The position numbers and the translations under genes were made by a program. This document shows positions 27,167-36,231 of a DNA stretch of 64,000 nt, in pieces (position 1 is the stretch's first letter; each line of letters begins with the position of its first letter). The DNA comes from UBA2185 sp964564625 (lineage in GTDB: Bacteria > Desulfobacterota > Syntrophia > Syntrophales > UBA2185). The notes below the pieces were generated by a model that searched no databases, was not told the DNA's origin, and saw only the letters and a list, made by a program, of their open reading frames with translations. Location: positions 1-64,000 of the forward strand of contig CAZMBE010000002.1 of NCBI GenBank assembly GCA_964564625.1. The letters run 5' to 3'.

Positions 27167-27868
27167 TTACTGTTTTTCCACCAGGTAAAGATGAGATATC
27201 CCTCCCAGGAGGGCTCTTGACCGTATGATTCGAAAACCCTGCTTTTCCATGATACCCTCTAATGTTTTTGGGGAGGGAAACTTCATCACTGAGTCGCTTA
27301 AATACCGGTAAGCGTCATAATTCCCGGAGATTAGATAACCGATACACGGAATCACATATGTAAGGTATGCCAGGTATATCCATCTGAAGGGCAGTCTTTC
27401 CGGCACGGAAAATTCGAGTATGGAAAAACGTCCGTGTGGATTGAGAACCCTGTGTATCTCATTGAGGAAGACATCCATGTTTTCCATATTTCTGATTCCG
27501 AATGCCACCATGGCACTGTTGAAGGTATCATTGCGGAATGGCATAGAGAGGGCATCACCCTGCACCACAGTGTACTGCGTTTCAAGGCTCTGTTCCCGTG
27601 CCTTCGAAGAAGCGTGCAAAAGCATCTGCCGTGAGAGATCGATGCCAATGACCCATCCCCCGCGGGAGGTGGCCAGAAGCGCAAGATCTCCGGTACCCGT
27701 GGCTACATCCAGCACCAGGTCACCCGGGCGTATCATCAGGGACTTTAAGGCAGCCTTTCTCCAGACTTTATCGATGGAAAAGGAAAGAATAGTATTAAGT
27801 GTATCATAGGTGGGCGCTATTGTGTCGAACATCCTTCCTATGATTGAAGGCTTTTTATTCATGAACAT
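27167..27868 (-). CDS. ubiE: Demethylmenaquinone / 2-polyprenyl-benzoquinol C-methyltransferase
   Basis: A 233-residue class I SAM methyltransferase of the UbiE/MenG family, which performs the last C-methylation in menaquinone (or ubiquinone) synthesis. Motif I (VLDVATGTGDLALLA) and the family signatures (YDTLNTILSFSIDKVWR near the N-terminus; VAFGIRNMENMDVFLNEIHRVL) are present. In an anaerobe the substrate should be demethylmenaquinone. Single gene, convergent with the SPOR gene. Confidence 0.93.
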   Translation of the reverse strand: MFMNKKPSIIGRMFDTIAPTYDTLNTILSFSIDKVWRKAALKSLMIRPGDLVLDVATGTGDLALLATSRGGWVIGIDLSRQMLLHASSKAREQSLETQYTVVQGDALSMPFRNDTFNSAMVAFGIRNMENMDVFLNEIHRVLNPHGRFSILEFSVPERLPFRWIYLAYLTYVIPCIGYLISGNYDAYRYLSDSVMKFPSPKTLEGIMEKQGFRIIRSRALLGGISHLYLVEKQ

Positions 27869-28169
27869 CTCTCCTCAATAACCAACCTTGATCAATCCCC
27901 TCCTCACTCGGCCAGGGTGAAACTATACTGTCAGTTCCTGTAACATTAAATTTCAGACTTTTTAATGTATTTCTTTACAAAATCATAGAAGATAAAATCG
28001 AGAACTGTATTTGCAAGTTCATGAAAATGAGATATTCTATCTATAATAAGCTTGGGGCCGGCGTTTCTCCTCTCCAGAGAAAACATGTATGCAAGGTTTG
28101 CAGATAGCAGGAAAATTTCCGGTCATAATTTATAAATTTCCCTTAAAGAAGAATACGTGGGGGTCACCA

Positions 28170-29117
28170 ATGGAATCTATCACGATAGGAATAAGTTCAT
28201 GTCTATTAGGAAATAATGTGCGATACAATGGAGGGCATCAGCATGACCGCTATATTACAGAGACCCTCGGACGATACTTCAGATGGATCCCTGTATGCCC
28301 TGAGGTCGAGTGTGGTCTGGGCGTCCCCAGGGAAGCCATGCGCCTTATAGGCGACCCTGAATCGCCCCGGCTGGTTACGATCCATTCCGGGATTGACCAC
28401 ACGGATGGAATGCTGAACTGGGGAGCAAAAAAATTAAAGGAACTGGAAAAGGAGGAACTGTGCGGATTTATCTTTAAAAGCAGATCCCCCAGCTCAGGAA
28501 TAGGGGGCGTAAAAATTTATTCCTCTTCAGGGATGCCCGACCGTAAAGGCGCCGGGATATTCGGGGGGGCTTTTATGAAGCATTTTCCTCTCACACCGGT
28601 AATAGATGACGGGCGGCTCCATGATCCCGTCCTGAGAGAAAATTTCATTGAGCGGGTATTTGTGTATAAAAGATGGCATGACCTGACCCGGCAAGGTCTG
28701 TCTGTCAAAGACCTGATCGATTTCCATACCTGCCATAAGCTGCTGATCATGTCCCACAGCCCGAAGCATACAACCGCTCTCGGACGTATTGTGGCTGATT
28801 TGAAGGGACGTAAAGCAGGCAAGTCTCTCTTTGAATATTTCAGCATACTCACGGATGCCATCCGTCTAATCGCGACGGCAAAAAAAAATGCCAATGTATT
28901 GTTTCATATGGCAGGCTACTTCAAGAAGCGTATTTCAGAAGATGAAAGAAAGGAGCTTGCGGAAATTATAGAAGAGTACCGTGTGGGATTAGTTCCTCTT
29001 GTTGTACCCATTGTGCTGATACGGCATTATGTCCGGAAATATGACGAAACTTACCTTAAAAAACAGTATTATCTAAATCCCCACCCCCTGGAGCTGATGC
29101 TGAGAAACCACGTTTAG
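28170..29117 (+). CDS. DUF523 and DUF1722 (YbgA-like) two-domain protein
   Basis: A 315-residue protein: an N-terminal DUF523 domain (about 1-150; IGISSCLLGNNVRYNGGH, CPEVECGLGVPREAMRL) and a C-terminal DUF1722 domain (about 190-310; CHKLLIMSHSPKHTTALGRIV). Characterised DUF523 members are iron-sulfur desulfidases acting on thiouracil. Two of the conserved Cys positions are present, but the loop often written SPSCG in this family reads SPSSG here; a Cys in ELCGFIFK may or may not compensate. DUF1722 has no assigned function. The ATG at 28170 with a GGGGG site is preferred over one at 28089. Confidence 0.85.
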   Translation: MESITIGISSCLLGNNVRYNGGHQHDRYITETLGRYFRWIPVCPEVECGLGVPREAMRLIGDPESPRLVTIHSGIDHTDGMLNWGAKKLKELEKEELCGFIFKSRSPSSGIGGVKIYSSSGMPDRKGAGIFGGAFMKHFPLTPVIDDGRLHDPVLRENFIERVFVYKRWHDLTRQGLSVKDLIDFHTCHKLLIMSHSPKHTTALGRIVADLKGRKAGKSLFEYFSILTDAIRLIATAKKNANVLFHMAGYFKKRISEDERKELAEIIEEYRVGLVPLVVPIVLIRHYVRKYDETYLKKQYYLNPHPLELMLRNHV

Positions 29118-29271
29118 GGGTTTATAGGATATTGTAATACATAATGTAAATAATGATGTTCTTTCATTTGCATATATTATATAGTAAATGCGAGTGATGA
29201 GGATTCCCTTAAGGTATGCAGAGCATAGGCATGCGCCATGTGTATGACACGGAATAACATTGTCTTTATTC

Positions 29272-29300
29272 TTGACATACAAACTGCTTTCCCGTATTCA
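29272..29300 (+). promoter_or_regulatory. Promoter upstream of the hybrid histidine kinase
   Basis: TTGACA (29272-29277), 17-bp spacer containing CTTTCCC, and -10 TATTCA (29295-29300). The gene starts about 90 nt downstream. Confidence 0.6.
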
Positions 29301-29395
29301 TAAAGCTAATGGGAAAGCGATTTTCTGTAAAACGTGTTCATTGTGTGACTAATGAACATGGTGCGCAGGATAAGTAAGGCACAGCACACCGAATT

Positions 29396-31408
29396 GTGTT
29401 GGCAGCGTTGAGCGTCTCCAGTTTTTTTATGCAAGCCATGAAAGAGCCCAAAGATTTCATTATGCCGGCCGCATCCGTAAGGCCGGAGGAGATGCCCTTC
29501 AATCCTGTTACACTATCCTTCCCGGGAGACCTCGAAAAGGCTTTTCTTGACGTCTACTATCTGAATTCCCTGAAGGTAGTCCGCCTGGCTCTACTGGCGG
29601 GAATTTTGGTGTACGGCCTCTTCGGTATCCTTGACAGTCAACTCATTCCCGAGATGAGCTCCCAACTGTGGTTCATCCGCTATGCCCTTGTCTGTCCGGC
29701 CATCCTGGTTTCACTCCTTTTGTCGTTCACACCGCTCTTCAGGAGATACTTCCAACCTACCCTTATGGTTACTATGATCATTGCCGGTGCGGGCATCATT
29801 GCCATGATATCTATCATACCCCCGCCTGTGAACTACTTCTATTATGCCGGTCTGATTCTCGTCCTCATCTGGGGATATGCCTTTACCAGAGTTCGTTTCA
29901 TCTGGGCGACAGCCGGGGGTTGGATCATCGTGGCACTCTATGAGATTGTCGCTGTCGGAATCAGCGATACGCCGTTTCCGATTCTGCTGAATAACAATTT
30001 TTTCTTTATCAGCGCCAATCTTGTCGGAATGTTTTCCTGTTATTCCATCGAATATTACACGAGGCGGGATTTTTTCCTTGCCTACCTTCTGGAAAAGGAG
30101 CAGCAGAAGATCGAGTCCGCCAATGTGGAACTCGAAAGAATAGTTCAGGAACGCACGTCCCAACTCGTGGATATCAACAAGGACCTGAGGCTGGAAATTG
30201 AGGAACGGAAAAAGGCCGAGGAAAAGAAGACCGAACTGGAGAGTAAACTCCAGCAAGCCCAGAGGCTTGAAGCCATGGGGACTCTGGCCGGGGGTATTGC
30301 CCACGACTTCAATAACATCCTCATGGGGATCCAGGGATATGCATCTTTGATGCTCCTCGACATAGACACCACGCACCCCCACTTCGAAAAACTGAAAAGC
30401 ACGGAGCAGTATGTCAAACGGGGTGCCGAGCTCACCAGGCAATTGCTCGGCTTTTCCAGGGGTGGCAAGTATGAGGTCAGCCCCACCAATCTCAACGAAC
30501 TCGTTGACAAGAGCGCCCAGCTTTTCGGACGAACAAAAAAAGAGATCAGCATCTCCACAAATTTCCAGGCCGATCCATGGATAGCAGAGGTCGATAAGGG
30601 GCAGATCGAACAGGTTCTCCTGAATCTTTACGTAAATGCCTGGCAGGCCATGCCCGCAGGCGGAAATCTGTATCTTGAAACCCATAATGTCTTCCTGGAT
30701 GAAGCAGATACCAGACCGTATGGACTGAAGCCAGAAAGATACCTGAAGATTACCGTTACCGACACGGGTGTCGGCATGGACGAGAAGACCAAGGAACGAA
30801 TATTTGAACCCTTCTTCACCACCAAGGGGATGGGCCGTGGAACAGGCCTCGGGTTGGCCTCAGCATACGGCATCATCAAGTCCCACAACGGCATTATTAA
30901 TGTGACCAGCAAAAAGGGACAGGGGACCACTTTCAAAATCTATCTCCCTGCCTCGGACAGAGGTGCCGTGAAAGAAAGAATAGTGAAAGAGGCCCTGATG
31001 AGAGGAAAGGAAACGATTCTGCTTGTGGACGACGAGGACATAACCATCAACTCGGCAACGGAGATGCTGCAATGGCTGGGTTACAACATTCTCGTGGCCA
31101 GAGGCGGCCGGGAAGCTATTGACAAGCTGCAGACTCACCTGGATTCAATTGATCTGATCATCCTCGATATGGTTATGCCAGGCATGGGGGGGCGTGAGAC
31201 CTATGAGCGCCTGCGGGCCATCCGTCCCGATGTTAAAATACTCCTTGCGAGCGGCTACAGCATCAGCAGCGACACCGTCAGGATCATGGAGGAGGGCTGT
31301 GCAGGCTTCATTCAAAAACCATTCGATATAACGCAAATCTCCGTCAAGCTCCGGGAGATTCTGGACAGCGGGAGACAGATTCCATCAGAGAAAGTGAATT
31401 CCCATTAA
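29396..31408 (+). CDS. Six-transmembrane hybrid sensor histidine kinase with receiver domain
   Basis: A 670-residue protein. Six membrane helices (about residues 58-225) have only short loops, so the sensor is in the membrane. A coiled coil (about 240-300) leads to a HisKA-type domain with the phospho-accepting His in AGGIAHDFNNIL (about 303), an HATPase domain with N box (NLYVNAWQAM), G1 (DTGVGMDE) and G2 (GRGTGLGLA), and a C-terminal receiver with phospho-Asp in LIILDMVMPGMGG (about 590) and Lys in FIQKPFD. No output domain. The GTG start is uncertain; ATGs at 29429 or 29438 would shorten it slightly. A PhcB-like methyltransferase gene follows 175 bp downstream. Confidence 0.88.
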   Translation: MLAALSVSSFFMQAMKEPKDFIMPAASVRPEEMPFNPVTLSFPGDLEKAFLDVYYLNSLKVVRLALLAGILVYGLFGILDSQLIPEMSSQLWFIRYALVCPAILVSLLLSFTPLFRRYFQPTLMVTMIIAGAGIIAMISIIPPPVNYFYYAGLILVLIWGYAFTRVRFIWATAGGWIIVALYEIVAVGISDTPFPILLNNNFFFISANLVGMFSCYSIEYYTRRDFFLAYLLEKEQQKIESANVELERIVQERTSQLVDINKDLRLEIEERKKAEEKKTELESKLQQAQRLEAMGTLAGGIAHDFNNILMGIQGYASLMLLDIDTTHPHFEKLKSTEQYVKRGAELTRQLLGFSRGGKYEVSPTNLNELVDKSAQLFGRTKKEISISTNFQADPWIAEVDKGQIEQVLLNLYVNAWQAMPAGGNLYLETHNVFLDEADTRPYGLKPERYLKITVTDTGVGMDEKTKERIFEPFFTTKGMGRGTGLGLASAYGIIKSHNGIINVTSKKGQGTTFKIYLPASDRGAVKERIVKEALMRGKETILLVDDEDITINSATEMLQWLGYNILVARGGREAIDKLQTHLDSIDLIILDMVMPGMGGRETYERLRAIRPDVKILLASGYSISSDTVRIMEEGCAGFIQKPFDITQISVKLREILDSGRQIPSEKVNSH

Positions 31409-31583
31409 GGAAACTATATAACGGCCATGTTTCTTTCGTTTATAATACACAATGAGAAAATTCTCAATGTACCTAGCTGTGACTGAGATCACATAAATTT
31501 CCCTCTTCATGGCATATCCTGCAAGGTAGAGGGCATTCTCTGTACATCACGGCTGCAATATCTCAATATGAGGCAAGTTCTTT

Positions 31584-32723
31584 ATGCTGCGTCACGCAAC
31601 ACATGAAAAGTCAAGCAAGGACAGGTGGGAGACCTTCAGGACATTGTTTTCAGAACTCGAGAATGGACATCTGCACCTCCGGCAAAGGCTCAATCATCTT
31701 TCAGAAAAGGGCAGTGAACTTGAAGGTATACTAATCCGGGAAATCGAGAAATTCGAGTCGTGGCGCTACCCGTGCATGGATCAAATGGGCCGGATAACCG
31801 CGGATATTGGAAATGAAGAGAAACTGGACTATCTCTTACACATACGCAAGAGCCACTATTTCGATATTGTTCAGGAGGCGCCCTTTTACCGGCGGATAAT
31901 AAATAAACCCAATGGATACGCCGGAGATGCATACATGATGCGGTTCATCTATGATGACCGTTTTGAAGGGGAGACGCCTTTTGGCATGTTCCTCCACAAG
32001 CACGCCCTGGCAACAAAAGCGTGCCAGTCCGTCAGAAACCGCAGGGACTTCCTGAAAGAGCAGATTCTCAATCTGAAAGGAGGGAAAGTCATGTCACTGG
32101 CCGCCGGTCCTGCCCAGGAGATCATCGATGTCCTGAATACATGCAGGGACATGTGCTATCAGTTCATAGCCCTGGATCATGATATGGATGTCCTCATGAA
32201 GTTCCACTCTGAGGCCCGGCCTCCCCATGAATTCAAATATGCCCTGGCAAATGCCTTTCATTTCATTTCGGGAAATTACCAGACTGCCAGACCGAGACGG
32301 GCCATGCTCAAATACTGCTATCCCAGAACGGACTTTAAGGGAATCCGACGATTCCTCAGCACAATAAAGTATGATCTTGAACCCTTGAAGGGTGACACCT
32401 TCGACCTGGTCTACACGGCTGGCCTCTATGACTATATCAAAACGTACCTTTTTGATAAATCGAAAGGAACCATCGCCCTGACCAGAAACCTGTTCCATCT
32501 GGTCAAACCAGGGGGCTCCCTCATCATCGGGAACTTTTCCGAAAACAACCCCCGGGATCTCCGATTTGTCATGGACTATATCTACGATTGGAAGCTCATT
32601 TACCGGAATAAGCATGAGATGCTCGACTTCGCCCGGGCCATTCCGGAACAGGCCATTCGCAATATCCAGGTAATTGAAGAGCCCCTGGGGATCAACTATT
32701 TCCTGAAGATTGACAAGAATTAG
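31584..32723 (+). CDS. PhcB-like SAM-dependent methyltransferase (hydroxy-fatty-acid methyl ester type)
   Basis: A 379-residue protein with a class I methyltransferase core (motif I as KVMSLAAGPAQEIIDVL, about residues 168-184; LVYTAGLYDYIKTYL; LVKPGGSLIIGNFSENN). An upstream helical region bears the phrase INKPNGYAGDAYMMRFIYDD. That GYAGD...MM...IY motif is one I associate with proteins annotated as 3-hydroxypalmitate methyl ester synthases (Ralstonia PhcB); this is recalled, not searched. If right, it would make a diffusible fatty-acid ester signal. The upstream six-TM hybrid kinase fits a receptor. Function is an inference. Confidence 0.6.
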   Translation: MLRHATHEKSSKDRWETFRTLFSELENGHLHLRQRLNHLSEKGSELEGILIREIEKFESWRYPCMDQMGRITADIGNEEKLDYLLHIRKSHYFDIVQEAPFYRRIINKPNGYAGDAYMMRFIYDDRFEGETPFGMFLHKHALATKACQSVRNRRDFLKEQILNLKGGKVMSLAAGPAQEIIDVLNTCRDMCYQFIALDHDMDVLMKFHSEARPPHEFKYALANAFHFISGNYQTARPRRAMLKYCYPRTDFKGIRRFLSTIKYDLEPLKGDTFDLVYTAGLYDYIKTYLFDKSKGTIALTRNLFHLVKPGGSLIIGNFSENNPRDLRFVMDYIYDWKLIYRNKHEMLDFARAIPEQAIRNIQVIEEPLGINYFLKIDKN

Positions 32724-32777
32724 CATCATATCCTCGATGTCAACTCCTAAGACATCACTTTTTGATAAAGATTATCG

Positions 32778-32891
32778 TTTTCACAGAACAGTGGAGGTGA
32801 GAGGCAAAAAATGCGGCAGCGCGTGGTGAGAGGGGAACGTCTGCCAAGATCATTCTGGGAAATGGACAGAATCAGGTTCCCGTATGAGTGA
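32778..32891 (+). pseudogene. Decayed 5' fragment of a MORN/coiled-coil gene
   Basis: From TTTTCACAGAACAGTG (32778) onward, the sequence follows the ribosome-site and start region of the giant MORN gene (39371 onward) with only scattered changes, including the GGCAAAAAATG start context and the CGC..GTG..AG.GGGAAC codons. An insertion shifts the frame, so the reading (ATG 32811) ends after 26 codons at 32889-32891, inside the 3' end of the convergent deacetylase gene. No MORN unit survives. It is best read as a remnant of a former paralogue truncated by a deletion. Confidence 0.7.
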
Positions 32892-34191
32892 TGAAGACGT
32901 CTGAATCCCGATCCTGGAAATACACATAATTGTATGCTTTCCTATTTATAGAGGCATAATAAAGTTCACCTTCTTTCCTGCATTCTGAACAACTCTGTCC
33001 GGGAACAATGACAGCCACTATTCTGTTGCCCGTATCTGCGATAGAATCTATAATCACGAGCCCTCCGCAGTCATTACATACACGGACCGTTTCCTCCTGC
33101 TGCTCCCTGATCCCTTCGGTGTCGTAGTAAATGTTCTTCTTCCTTTTGACGTATCGGGAATTTTTTATTAGGTTTTTTTTAATTGATTCCCTGTTCTTCC
33201 AGAGGCTGTAAATTTTTGAGGCCTCTTTTTCGATGTATCGACTGATTTCGTCTGATTGGCTGACTGCCGAATCGAGTAAGTTAGGCTCCCTCACGTGGCT
33301 GTAATCCAGGCCCGCCATAGCCAGAATGATTGCCACATTGACGTAGGGAAGGGCATTTTCGATGGAGTATCCACCTTCCAGAACCGCGATGTCCGGTGAG
33401 AGTCTTTCGTTTAATTTGGCATAACCCTGGGCTGTAAAACGCATATTGGTAATCGGGTCTGTGTAGTGGTTGTCCTGTCCTGCAGAATTTATCACGAGAT
33501 CGGGTTTGAATTCTTCTAAAATGGGCAGTATGACGTTGTCCAGAACATAGAGAAACCCTTTGTCCGATGATCTGGGAGGCAGGGGGATATTAATGGTGGC
33601 TCCCACAGCGTTCGGACCGCCTAACTCTTCGGGGAACCCGGACCCTGGATAAAGGGTCCTTCCGTCCTGATGTACTGAGATGCACAGGGTATTCGGATCA
33701 TTCCAATAAATGTCCTGCGTGCCGTCTCCGTGATGACAGTCGGTATCTATGACGGCTATTCTTTTCGTACCGTAATGTTTCCTTATGTATTCGATCATGA
33801 CGCCTTCTATATTAATGTTACAGAAGCCACGGGCGCCATGGACAACTAACATAGCATGATGTCCCGGGGGCCTCACAAGAGCGAAGGCATTATCCACTTC
33901 TCCCCTCAATACTTTCTCCGCAGCCGTAATAGCACCACCGGCTGATATGAGATGCGACTTGGTGATTACGCTTATCGCGTTGGGAACACATATATGCACC
34001 CTGTTGATATCCTCGATCGTAGCTACGTCGGGTTTGTACTCGGTGATGTTCTCGAGATCGAGCAATCCTTCTTCAAATACCTGATCCTGTGTGTAGAGCA
34101 GACGTTCCTCTCTCTCCGGGTGAGTCGGAGAAATTGCCCAGTCAAAGGCGGGGAAGAAAACGAGACCGGTTCTTTTTATTTTTTTTATCAC
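32872..34191 (-). CDS. Histone deacetylase-family (AcuC/acetylpolyamine) amidohydrolase with zinc-ribbon-like tail
   Basis: A 439-residue protein. About residues 1-325 form a class I/II deacetylase domain with the catalytic HH pair in RPPGHHAM, the metal site DTDCHHGDGTQDIYW, and INSAGQDNHYTDP followed by LEGGYS. Bacterial members remove acetyl groups from proteins, acetylpolyamines or small amides. The extra ~110 residues carry two CxxC pairs (VCNDCGG and SCSECRK), a zinc-ribbon-like tail I do not recognise from typical members. The ATG overlaps the stop of the hydantoinase-family gene, so the two are translationally coupled. Confidence 0.85.
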   Translation of the reverse strand: MIKKIKRTGLVFFPAFDWAISPTHPEREERLLYTQDQVFEEGLLDLENITEYKPDVATIEDINRVHICVPNAISVITKSHLISAGGAITAAEKVLRGEVDNAFALVRPPGHHAMLVVHGARGFCNINIEGVMIEYIRKHYGTKRIAVIDTDCHHGDGTQDIYWNDPNTLCISVHQDGRTLYPGSGFPEELGGPNAVGATINIPLPPRSSDKGFLYVLDNVILPILEEFKPDLVINSAGQDNHYTDPITNMRFTAQGYAKLNERLSPDIAVLEGGYSIENALPYVNVAIILAMAGLDYSHVREPNLLDSAVSQSDEISRYIEKEASKIYSLWKNRESIKKNLIKNSRYVKRKKNIYYDTEGIREQQEETVRVCNDCGGLVIIDSIADTGNRIVAVIVPGQSCSECRKEGELYYASINRKAYNYVYFQDRDSDVFITHTGT

Positions 34192-35861
34192 AGCACCGTC
34201 CCCCTTGTGTATCCGCCTATCAATCCCGGTTTAACTTGAAGCTTGACTCTTATGTTTCTGCCCGTGGTTTGAAATTCCCTTACCATGTTGAATTCCTGAT
34301 TTTCTATTACCTCTATTTCCAGATCTTCCTCCATGGCCCCCATCCGCACTGCCAATTCTTTGAGCTTTTCAGTAGCCACTTGCATGGCATCTTTCCGGGA
34401 AAATCCCGATGGGATAGTAACCTGGATACCTTCTTCACCTATCGTCAAAGTCTGTCTTTCCGTATCGGCAAGGACAGTAATTTCAGCCGTTGTCCTCGCG
34501 AGAGCCGTACCGATGGCATTTGCTACCTCGGCGTGCTCGGAAATATAGGCGGGACATCCCAGTATATTTCCAAGCTTTGCAGAGATGGCGTGTGCGGGAC
34601 CACCTACGATGTACAATGATTTGGGGCATAACTTCTTTCCCTCAAGCATGTCATGTATCGTGTACACGGGCTTGTTGTTGATTTCTTTAATCATACCGGT
34701 AACGTGGGAGGCAATCTCCCTGCAGGTGTGATCGATGATGGTTTCTGCTGCTTCCATAATGGAAGCATTCATTTTGAGGGCTATTTCCTTGATGGCCAAT
34801 GCGGCTTTTGCCCTATCGCCGATCGCCGTCAGACCAAGGATAATCATAGCGTCCGTCGGTGTTGGAAATGGCCCCCCGAATGCGGCGGCAGGCCCTTCCC
34901 GTTCAGGCCCGATAGTCATCATGTTATTTTCAAATTTTATCCTGCTATCTCCACCTATACCGATGGAGAGTGTCCGTAAACCCCTGATAAGAGTTTTATG
35001 CCCGTTTATGGTTATACCGAATGCTTCCAGGAGGGGAACACCATCGGCAAACATTGCAATATCTGTCGTTGTACCTCCGATGTCCAGGGCAATGGCATCT
35101 TCTTTGCGGTCGAATAGACTGAGAATTCCCATGACGCTGGCGGCAGGTCCTGAAAGTATTGTCTGGACGGGAATTTCAACGGACTTGGATATGTCTATCG
35201 TTCCCCCATCCGCCTTGAGAATGTAGATGGGCACCGAGAGTCCCCGATGATGTATAGAATCAAGAACCTGTTTCACAAAATTATTGTACAGTTCCCAGAT
35301 GGAGGCGTTGAGAAATGTGGTTGATATGCGCCTCGGAAAATTGAGATGCCCTGACATCCTGTGGCCGAGAGATATGTGTCTCGGCCGCTTGCCAAGGATA
35401 TCTCTGATTCTGATTTCCTGATCTGGATTTCTTGTGGAAAATTTTCCGACAACGCCTATGTGCCGTATATTTTCTTCCTCAATTTTTTTATCGATCCACC
35501 TTATTTCTTCAGAATCAATTTTCGTAATTTCAATGCCCCGGTGATTAACATAGCCGGATGCAAAGTGGGTATACTCATCTGTCTTCATGAGTGACGGCGA
35601 GATTCCCGGTCCGCTCATAAGGACGAGACTCACTCTGTCCGTCTTATTTTGTACAATGGCATTCGTGGAAATCGTAGTGCTCAGAACAACCCGTTTCAGG
35701 GTTGCAGTGTTTTCACCCTTGAGCAATTCATTTATTACAGTCAGAAGTGAATCTAATAAGTTTTTGTCATTCGTCAGTACTTTTGCTTTTTTCTTTATTT
35801 TAAGGCCTTCAATAAGCACCGCGTCAGTATGTGTACCACCCACATCAATTCCTAAAATCAT
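34188..35861 (-). CDS. Hydantoinase/oxoprolinase family protein (HyuA-like)
   Basis: About 557 residues. The N-terminal ATP-binding fold opens MILGIDVGGTHTDAVLIEG and later shows IALDIGGTTTDIAMFADG, both actin-like phosphate loops typical of N-methylhydantoinase/5-oxoprolinase A subunits. Length fits HyuA without the C-terminal B part, and no hyuB gene is adjacent, so the substrate is unclear. Three tandem ATGs occur; the last (35861) is best spaced from a GGGG site. First gene of a two-gene unit with the deacetylase, and served by the promoter at 35898-35926. Confidence 0.85.
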   Translation of the reverse strand: MILGIDVGGTHTDAVLIEGLKIKKKAKVLTNDKNLLDSLLTVINELLKGENTATLKRVVLSTTISTNAIVQNKTDRVSLVLMSGPGISPSLMKTDEYTHFASGYVNHRGIEITKIDSEEIRWIDKKIEEENIRHIGVVGKFSTRNPDQEIRIRDILGKRPRHISLGHRMSGHLNFPRRISTTFLNASIWELYNNFVKQVLDSIHHRGLSVPIYILKADGGTIDISKSVEIPVQTILSGPAASVMGILSLFDRKEDAIALDIGGTTTDIAMFADGVPLLEAFGITINGHKTLIRGLRTLSIGIGGDSRIKFENNMMTIGPEREGPAAAFGGPFPTPTDAMIILGLTAIGDRAKAALAIKEIALKMNASIMEAAETIIDHTCREIASHVTGMIKEINNKPVYTIHDMLEGKKLCPKSLYIVGGPAHAISAKLGNILGCPAYISEHAEVANAIGTALARTTAEITVLADTERQTLTIGEEGIQVTIPSGFSRKDAMQVATEKLKELAVRMGAMEEDLEIEVIENQEFNMVREFQTTGRNIRVKLQVKPGLIGGYTRGTVL

Positions 35862-35897
35862 CATCATACCCCATAGCATGCTGGTCTTTGCGGTGGG

Positions 35898-35926
35898 TTT
35901 ATATAATGAGACCCTCGTCTTGACAA
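35898..35926 (-). promoter_or_regulatory. Promoter of the hydantoinase/deacetylase unit
   Basis: Minus strand: TTGTCA (35921-35926), 17-bp spacer, TATAAA (35898-35903). The transcription start would fall about 30 nt before the preferred start codon. The rest of the 35880-36231 divergent region holds only the promoter for the rightward gene. Confidence 0.55.
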
Positions 35927-36114
35927 GTCAAAAATAATTTCTCTCTGGTAATCCATTGATTGTGAATATATCGTGCACCGATTTTTCCCATATGGCGGTG
36001 ATGGGGTTGTGAAAGAGGCATATAGCTGAGTGAAATATTTCGGCACAAGGTTCTAAAGGTGCCTCTCAACAGGTACAGCGGGCACGAAACCACATAAGTA
36101 ACTGTCGATTTTCA

Positions 36115-36143
36115 TTGACATACAATGATACTTTCCCTATACT
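36115..36143 (+). promoter_or_regulatory. Near-consensus promoter of the cNMP/CBS/DUF294 gene
   Basis: TTGACA (36115-36120), 17-bp spacer ending CTTTCCC, TATACT (36138-36143). It lies about 90 nt before the start codon. Confidence 0.8.
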
Positions 36144-36231
36144 TTTTTCCTGTGAAGGCAGGTTCTTGTCAAGCGTTTGCGGATCCGCCGTGCACCCGTT
36201 GGTGATTTACGCAAAATAGTGAGAGGTATCT

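Noticed and set aside
32811..32891. A functional 26-residue peptide gene
   Set aside because: The start context is good, but the similarity to the giant MORN gene runs through a frameshift and ends in the convergent gene, which fits a remnant better.
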